From the NCBI GenBank assembly GCA_002354635.1, contig DELZ01000003.1, forward strand, positions 124,001-188,000: a DNA stretch of 64,000 bases. The letters are read 5' to 3'. Both the position numbers and the translations under genes were made by a program. The notes below the pieces were generated by a model, which saw only the letters and a program-made list of their open reading frames with translations, ran no database searches and was not told where the DNA came from. This DNA is from Sphingomonadales bacterium UBA2683. GTDB lineage: Bacteria > Pseudomonadota > Alphaproteobacteria > Sphingomonadales > Sphingomonadaceae. Shown here piece after piece: positions 60,172-64,000 of this stretch. How positions within the stretch are numbered: the stretch's first letter is position 1; every line of letters starts with the position of its first letter.

Positions 60172-61872
60172 ATGATGAATACACATTGGACATTGGCGAC
60201 GGCACTATTGGCTCTGGGTACCTTCGGTGACAACGTGGAAGCTCAGCCGCCGATTCTGGCCGTTTCCGGCATGACCGATGCCGAAATCGCCAAAAGTGCT
60301 GGCGCACCGCTGTTTGACGGCATGGGCGACTATAATCGCAAAATTTCAACCGAGTCGGAAGGCGCCAATCGCTATTTCAACCAGGGCATGGTGCTGGCGT
60401 TCGGTTTCAATCACGCCGAGAGCATCAGGTCGTTCCGGGCGGCCCAGCGCCTCGACCCCGAATGCGCGATGTGCTTTTGGGGAGAGGCCCTTGCCACCGG
60501 ACCCAATATCAACGTGACGAGCAAGGGCAAGGCGGTGATGAGCGACGCCGATCGTAAGTCGGCGTTTGCAGCCATCAACCGTGCGATGGCGCTCAAGGAC
60601 AACGCGACACCTCTGGAGCAGGCCCTGATCGAAGCACAGGCCAAACGCTATAACGGTGACCCGGCAACTCAACGACCGCCGCTGGATCTCGCCTATGCCG
60701 AAGCGATGGGCGAAGTCGCCGCAGCATTCCCGGAAGACGATGATACGGCAGCCATCTATTCCGAAGCGCTGATGAACACGATGCCTTGGGACTATTGGTC
60801 CGCGGATGGCACTCCCAAACCGGAAACCCAAAAAGTCATCGCCGAGCTCGAGCGGGTCATAGCCCGCAGCCCGCAGCATCCGCTCGCTCTTCACCTTTAC
60901 CTTCATGCCGTGGAGGCATCGGCTGATCCGGGACGGGCAGAGGATGAAGCAGACATGCTCTCCAATCTGGTGCCCGGCTCAGGCCATCTTGTGCATATGC
61001 CCGCCCATATCTACTGGCGGGTCGGACGCTATGATGATGCTGCAACAGCAAATGTCCGGGCAGCAGCCGTCGATGAAGAATATATCGCTGCCTGCAATGC
61101 GCAGGGTTTCTATCCGGCAATGTATTATCCGCATAATATCCATTTCCTGTGGGCAGCAACCAGCATGGCAGGCCAAAGCCGCCTGGCCCTCGATTCGGCA
61201 TACAAAGTGGCCGCAAATGTTCGCATGGAACAAATCGAGCAATTCCCGACGGTGGAGTTTTTCAAAACGATTCCGCTGCTAACGCTTACCCAGTTTGGCA
61301 GATGGTCGGACATTCTGGCCGAGTCGTTACCGCCCACAGATCTCGACTATTCCAACGCGATCTGGCGCTATGCCCGGGGCATGGCGATGGCGAATACCGG
61401 CAATATCGATGGTGCGCAGGCCGAACGTGCAAAACTTGCGGCGGTGAAGGACTCGGTGCAGATACGCTTTCTGGACAGTGCCGATTATCCCGCCAGCGTT
61501 CTGCTCAATATTGCCGATGATCTGTTGCTGGGAGAAATGGCGCTCAAGTCGGGCAACCCTGATCTGGCAGTCAGTCATTTTGAACGCGCCGTCGCGAAGC
61601 AGGATTCACTGCCCTATACCGAGCCGCCCTTCTGGTATTATCCAACGCGGCAGTCGCTGGGACAGGCCCTGCTTGAAGCGGGTCGGCCGGTCGAAGCGGA
61701 AGCCGTGTACCGCAAGGATCTGGAAGACTATCCGCACAATGGCTGGTCCATGTCGGGACTGGCCACCGCACTGGAACAGCAAGGGAAGATGGAGCAGGCC
61801 AACATGGCGAGGGCCCACTTCGAAATCATCTGGGCAAAAGCAGACGTAAAAATTCGCGGATCGCGCCTCTAG
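60172..61872 (+). CDS. Periplasmic TPR-repeat protein
   Basis: This 566-residue protein has a signal-like N-terminus (residues 1-25, ending VEAQ) and TPR-like helical repeats through most of its length (for example AESIRSFRAAQRLDPECA and VSHFERAVAKQD). A conserved C-x-x-C in PECAMCFWGEAL near residue 97 and a HNIHFLWAA-type segment in the centre are notable. The strong AGGAGG upstream fixes the start. The family is widespread and without a defined role. It may bind a protein partner in the envelope. It lies 41 bases before ppc. Confidence 0.78.
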   Translation: MMNTHWTLATALLALGTFGDNVEAQPPILAVSGMTDAEIAKSAGAPLFDGMGDYNRKISTESEGANRYFNQGMVLAFGFNHAESIRSFRAAQRLDPECAMCFWGEALATGPNINVTSKGKAVMSDADRKSAFAAINRAMALKDNATPLEQALIEAQAKRYNGDPATQRPPLDLAYAEAMGEVAAAFPEDDDTAAIYSEALMNTMPWDYWSADGTPKPETQKVIAELERVIARSPQHPLALHLYLHAVEASADPGRAEDEADMLSNLVPGSGHLVHMPAHIYWRVGRYDDAATANVRAAAVDEEYIAACNAQGFYPAMYYPHNIHFLWAATSMAGQSRLALDSAYKVAANVRMEQIEQFPTVEFFKTIPLLTLTQFGRWSDILAESLPPTDLDYSNAIWRYARGMAMANTGNIDGAQAERAKLAAVKDSVQIRFLDSADYPASVLLNIADDLLLGEMALKSGNPDLAVSHFERAVAKQDSLPYTEPPFWYYPTRQSLGQALLEAGRPVEAEAVYRKDLEDYPHNGWSMSGLATALEQQGKMEQANMARAHFEIIWAKADVKIRGSRL

Positions 61873-61913
61873 TTTGCCTTGACCCCTTATCTGCCGCAGT
61901 GCAGCATCGGCAG

Positions 61914-64000
61914 ATGACAGAATCCCTTACCGTCCGCCAGAATCCCGACATCAAATATCTGGGCAAATTGCTCGGCGATGTCATTCGTTCCTATGGCGGA
62001 GAGGAACTGTACAAGCGTACCGAATATATCCGTTCGACCAGCGTTGATCGCCATCGCGGCCTCGCCGACGCCGACGCGATCGATCCCGGCCTTGATGCGC
62101 TTTCGCTCGATGAAACACTCGCCTTTGTGCGCGGATTCATGTTGTTTTCATTGCTCGCCAATCTCGCCGAGGATCGCCAGGGCGTCGCGGCCGAAAAGGG
62201 GGCCACAGTGGTCGAGGCGATCGAACTGCTCGCCAGCGAAGGGGTCGACCGGCAAGCCATCCTGAGCCTGCTCGACGCGGCCCTGATTGCGCCGGTGCTA
62301 ACCGCCCATCCGACCGAAGTACGGCGCAAGAGCATCATCGATCACAAGTCCCGGATCGCCGAGCTGTTGCTGATGAAGGATGCCGGGGAAGCGGAAACGC
62401 CGCAGGGCGACATGCTGGATGCCGCGATATTGCGCCAGATTGCTCTGCTCTGGCAGACCCGCCCCCTGCGTCGCGAGCGGCTGTTCGTGACCGACGAGGT
62501 GCAGATTTCGCAAAGCTACATGAAGGATGTGTTCCTACCGGTGCTGCCCCGGCTCTACGCCAAATGGGAACGAATCCTGGGCGCGCGCCTGCCGAGCTTC
62601 CTCAAGCTCAACAGCTGGATCGGCGGCGACCGGGATGGCAATCCCTTTGTCGACGCCCAGGCGATGGAGGAGGCCCTGTCGCGCGCCGCCGAAACCGTGG
62701 TCGGCTATTATCTGTCATGCGTTCATACTCTCGGCGCCGAGCTTTCGATTTCCACCGAGCTCGCGGACGTACCCGAAGCGGTGCTGGCGCTCGCCGAAGC
62801 CAGCGGTGATGATGCTGCCAGCCGCAAGGACGAGCCCTATCGCCGGGCCCTGTCGGGAATCTATGCCAGGCTGTCGGAGACCCATCTCAAACTCTGCGGC
62901 CACGTGCCTGGCCGCCAGTCCCCTATACCGGCCCGGGCCTATGACAATCCGCAAGAACTCCGCGCGGAACTGGTTATCCTTGCCCATGGACTCAAATCGG
63001 CGGGCAAGGGCGTGTTTGCGACATCCGGTGCCCTCGGCCGGCTGATCCGAACGGTGGAGCTGTTCGGCTTCCACCTCGCCACGCTCGACATGCGCCAGAA
63101 CAGCCGCGTGCACGAACGGGTGGTTGCGGAACTGCTGAAACAGGCCGGTGTGGAACCGGACTATCTGTCGCTGGACGAAGAGGCACGCGTCAAGCTGCTC
63201 CGGGCAGAACTGGCCAACAACCGCCCGCTGGCCAGCCCGTGGATTTCCTATAGCGAGGAAACGGCAAAGGAATTGTCGATCATCCGCGCGGCTGCCGAAG
63301 CGCACCGTAAATATGGCCCCGAAGTGATCACCAACTATAATATCAGCAATGGCGAAAGCGTGTCCGACATATTGGAAGTCTATGTCCTGCTGATGGAAAC
63401 CGGCCTCTACCACGCACCAACCGAAGATAGTGCCGCACCCTCCTGCCCGGTCATGGCAGTGCCCCTGTTCGAGACGGTTGCCGATTTGGAAAACGCGCCC
63501 GGCGTGATGACCGATTTTTTTGCCATTCCCGAAATGCACGCGCTCGCCAAAGCGCGCGGCCATCAGGAAGTGATGATCGGCTATTCGGACAGCAACAAGG
63601 ATGGCGGTTATCTGACATCGACCTGGAGCCTGTTCAAGGCGAGCGATGCCCTGACCCCGATTTTTGCGGATGCCGGGATCAGGATGCAGCTGTTCCACGG
63701 CCGCGGCGGCGCCGTGGGTCGCGGGGGGGGCTCTGCCTTCGGTGCGATCAAGGCACAGCCAAAGGGTACCGTCGCCGGCCGTATCCGGATCACCGAACAG
63801 GGCGAAGTCATCGCCGCAAAATATGGCACGGAAGACGGAGCGGAGGCCAATCTGGAAGCGATGACCTCGGCAGTGCTGATCAATTCGCTGGAGCCCGACC
63901 GCACGGACGCCAGAGTGCAGGCAGATTTCGCCACAGCGATGGACAAAATCTCGCAAGTCGCGTTCACCGAATATCGCGATCTGGTTTATGGCGACGATGC
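61914..64000 (+). CDS. ppc: Phosphoenolpyruvate carboxylase, truncated by the window edge
   Basis: The frame from ATG 61914 runs 695 codons to the window end, about three quarters of the usual ~880-930. It fixes bicarbonate onto PEP to give oxaloacetate, feeding the TCA cycle. Motifs present are VLTAHPTEVRRKS with the catalytic His (about 129), GGDRDGNPFV, YNISNGESVSDILE, IGYSDSNKDGG with active Lys, and HGRGGAVGRGGG. The missing C-terminal part carries the regulatory region and the last residues. The upstream neighbour is the TPR gene. Confidence 0.95.
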   Translation, partial: MTESLTVRQNPDIKYLGKLLGDVIRSYGGEELYKRTEYIRSTSVDRHRGLADADAIDPGLDALSLDETLAFVRGFMLFSLLANLAEDRQGVAAEKGATVVEAIELLASEGVDRQAILSLLDAALIAPVLTAHPTEVRRKSIIDHKSRIAELLLMKDAGEAETPQGDMLDAAILRQIALLWQTRPLRRERLFVTDEVQISQSYMKDVFLPVLPRLYAKWERILGARLPSFLKLNSWIGGDRDGNPFVDAQAMEEALSRAAETVVGYYLSCVHTLGAELSISTELADVPEAVLALAEASGDDAASRKDEPYRRALSGIYARLSETHLKLCGHVPGRQSPIPARAYDNPQELRAELVILAHGLKSAGKGVFATSGALGRLIRTVELFGFHLATLDMRQNSRVHERVVAELLKQAGVEPDYLSLDEEARVKLLRAELANNRPLASPWISYSEETAKELSIIRAAAEAHRKYGPEVITNYNISNGESVSDILEVYVLLMETGLYHAPTEDSAAPSCPVMAVPLFETVADLENAPGVMTDFFAIPEMHALAKARGHQEVMIGYSDSNKDGGYLTSTWSLFKASDALTPIFADAGIRMQLFHGRGGAVGRGGGSAFGAIKAQPKGTVAGRIRITEQGEVIAAKYGTEDGAEANLEAMTSAVLINSLEPDRTDARVQADFATAMDKISQVAFTEYRDLVYGDD

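Noticed and set aside
1..64000. CRISPR arrays, tRNA, rRNA, insertion sequences, prophage
   Set aside because: No regular repeat array, tRNA cloverleaf, transposase or phage gene was seen. A computational scan could still reveal small RNAs.

Overview
The window is a chromosomal segment of an alphaproteobacterium, very probably order Sphingomonadales (Sphingopyxis/Sphingorhabdus-like). Supporting signs are the high and fairly even GC, a TorF-type porin, an ATP12 chaperone, hflKC followed by degP, a twin-transmembrane protein, and several conserved proteins typical of sphingomonads. I found no rRNA, tRNA, CRISPR array, insertion sequence or prophage. Coding density is high, and about 55 genes are called. 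Two genes are cut by the window edges: ispG (first 24 codons, left edge) and ppc (N-terminal about 695 codons, right edge).

Layout. 1-8.1 kb: ispG, a short-chain dehydrogenase, a secreted isoaspartyl peptidase, an acyl-CoA carboxylase beta subunit, a small Zn-ribbon protein, an unusual Tat-exported M20-fold protein lacking several metal ligands, a haloalkane dehalogenase and an outer-membrane barrel. 8.2-11.1 kb: one large MmeI-like restriction-modification enzyme with an AT-rich specificity region. 11.2-15 kb: a GPH-type sugar transporter and a secreted M3 peptidase sharing a bidirectional terminator. 15.2-21.2 kb: a four-gene minus-strand operon. It encodes a flavoprotein/cyclic-nucleotide-binding/4x[4Fe-4S] fusion, a membrane b-type cytochrome, a cytoplasmic-FHA/periplasmic-decaheme cytochrome c and a CpdA-like phosphodiesterase. 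A TPR protein resembling cytochrome c assembly factors lies divergently beside it. This operon is the best candidate in the window for an undescribed system: a transmembrane electron conduit carrying both a cyclic-nucleotide sensor and a phospho-threonine (FHA) sensor.

22.4-25.7 kb: a methionine gamma-lyase gene (mdeA) with a divergent Lrp-type regulator (mdeR) and a dicarboxylate/amino-acid symporter. 25.7-36.2 kb: a long minus-strand run (amn, ATP12, small membrane protein, HAD phosphatase, PaiB-like, RluA-like, crcB, RHH protein, hemH, isoquinoline-oxidoreductase-like molybdoprotein, CoA-binding protein, mrp), with many 3-11 base overlaps implying translational coupling. 36.2-41.8 kb: hflK-hflC-degP and a HerA-like ATPase. 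41.8-48.7 kb: a thioesterase, queF, a proline-rich membrane protein, sseA, metC, an MscS channel and a TorF porin.

48.7-54.1 kb: a peptide-type ABC importer (ATPase and two permeases) linked to an epoxide hydrolase but without a binding protein, and a 3-hydroxyacyl-CoA dehydrogenase. 54.2-64 kb: a DUF1176 protein, ergothioneine genes egtB-egtD, a cobalamin adenosyltransferase, a twin-TM protein, gluQRS, an HNH nuclease, a periplasmic TPR protein and ppc. Regulatory structures visible by eye include a hairpin overlapping the ribosome-binding site of amn, a perfect palindrome between ispG and the SDR gene, paired repeats 31 bases apart between mdeR and mdeA, a CRP-like site at 3758-3773, and four clear intrinsic terminators.
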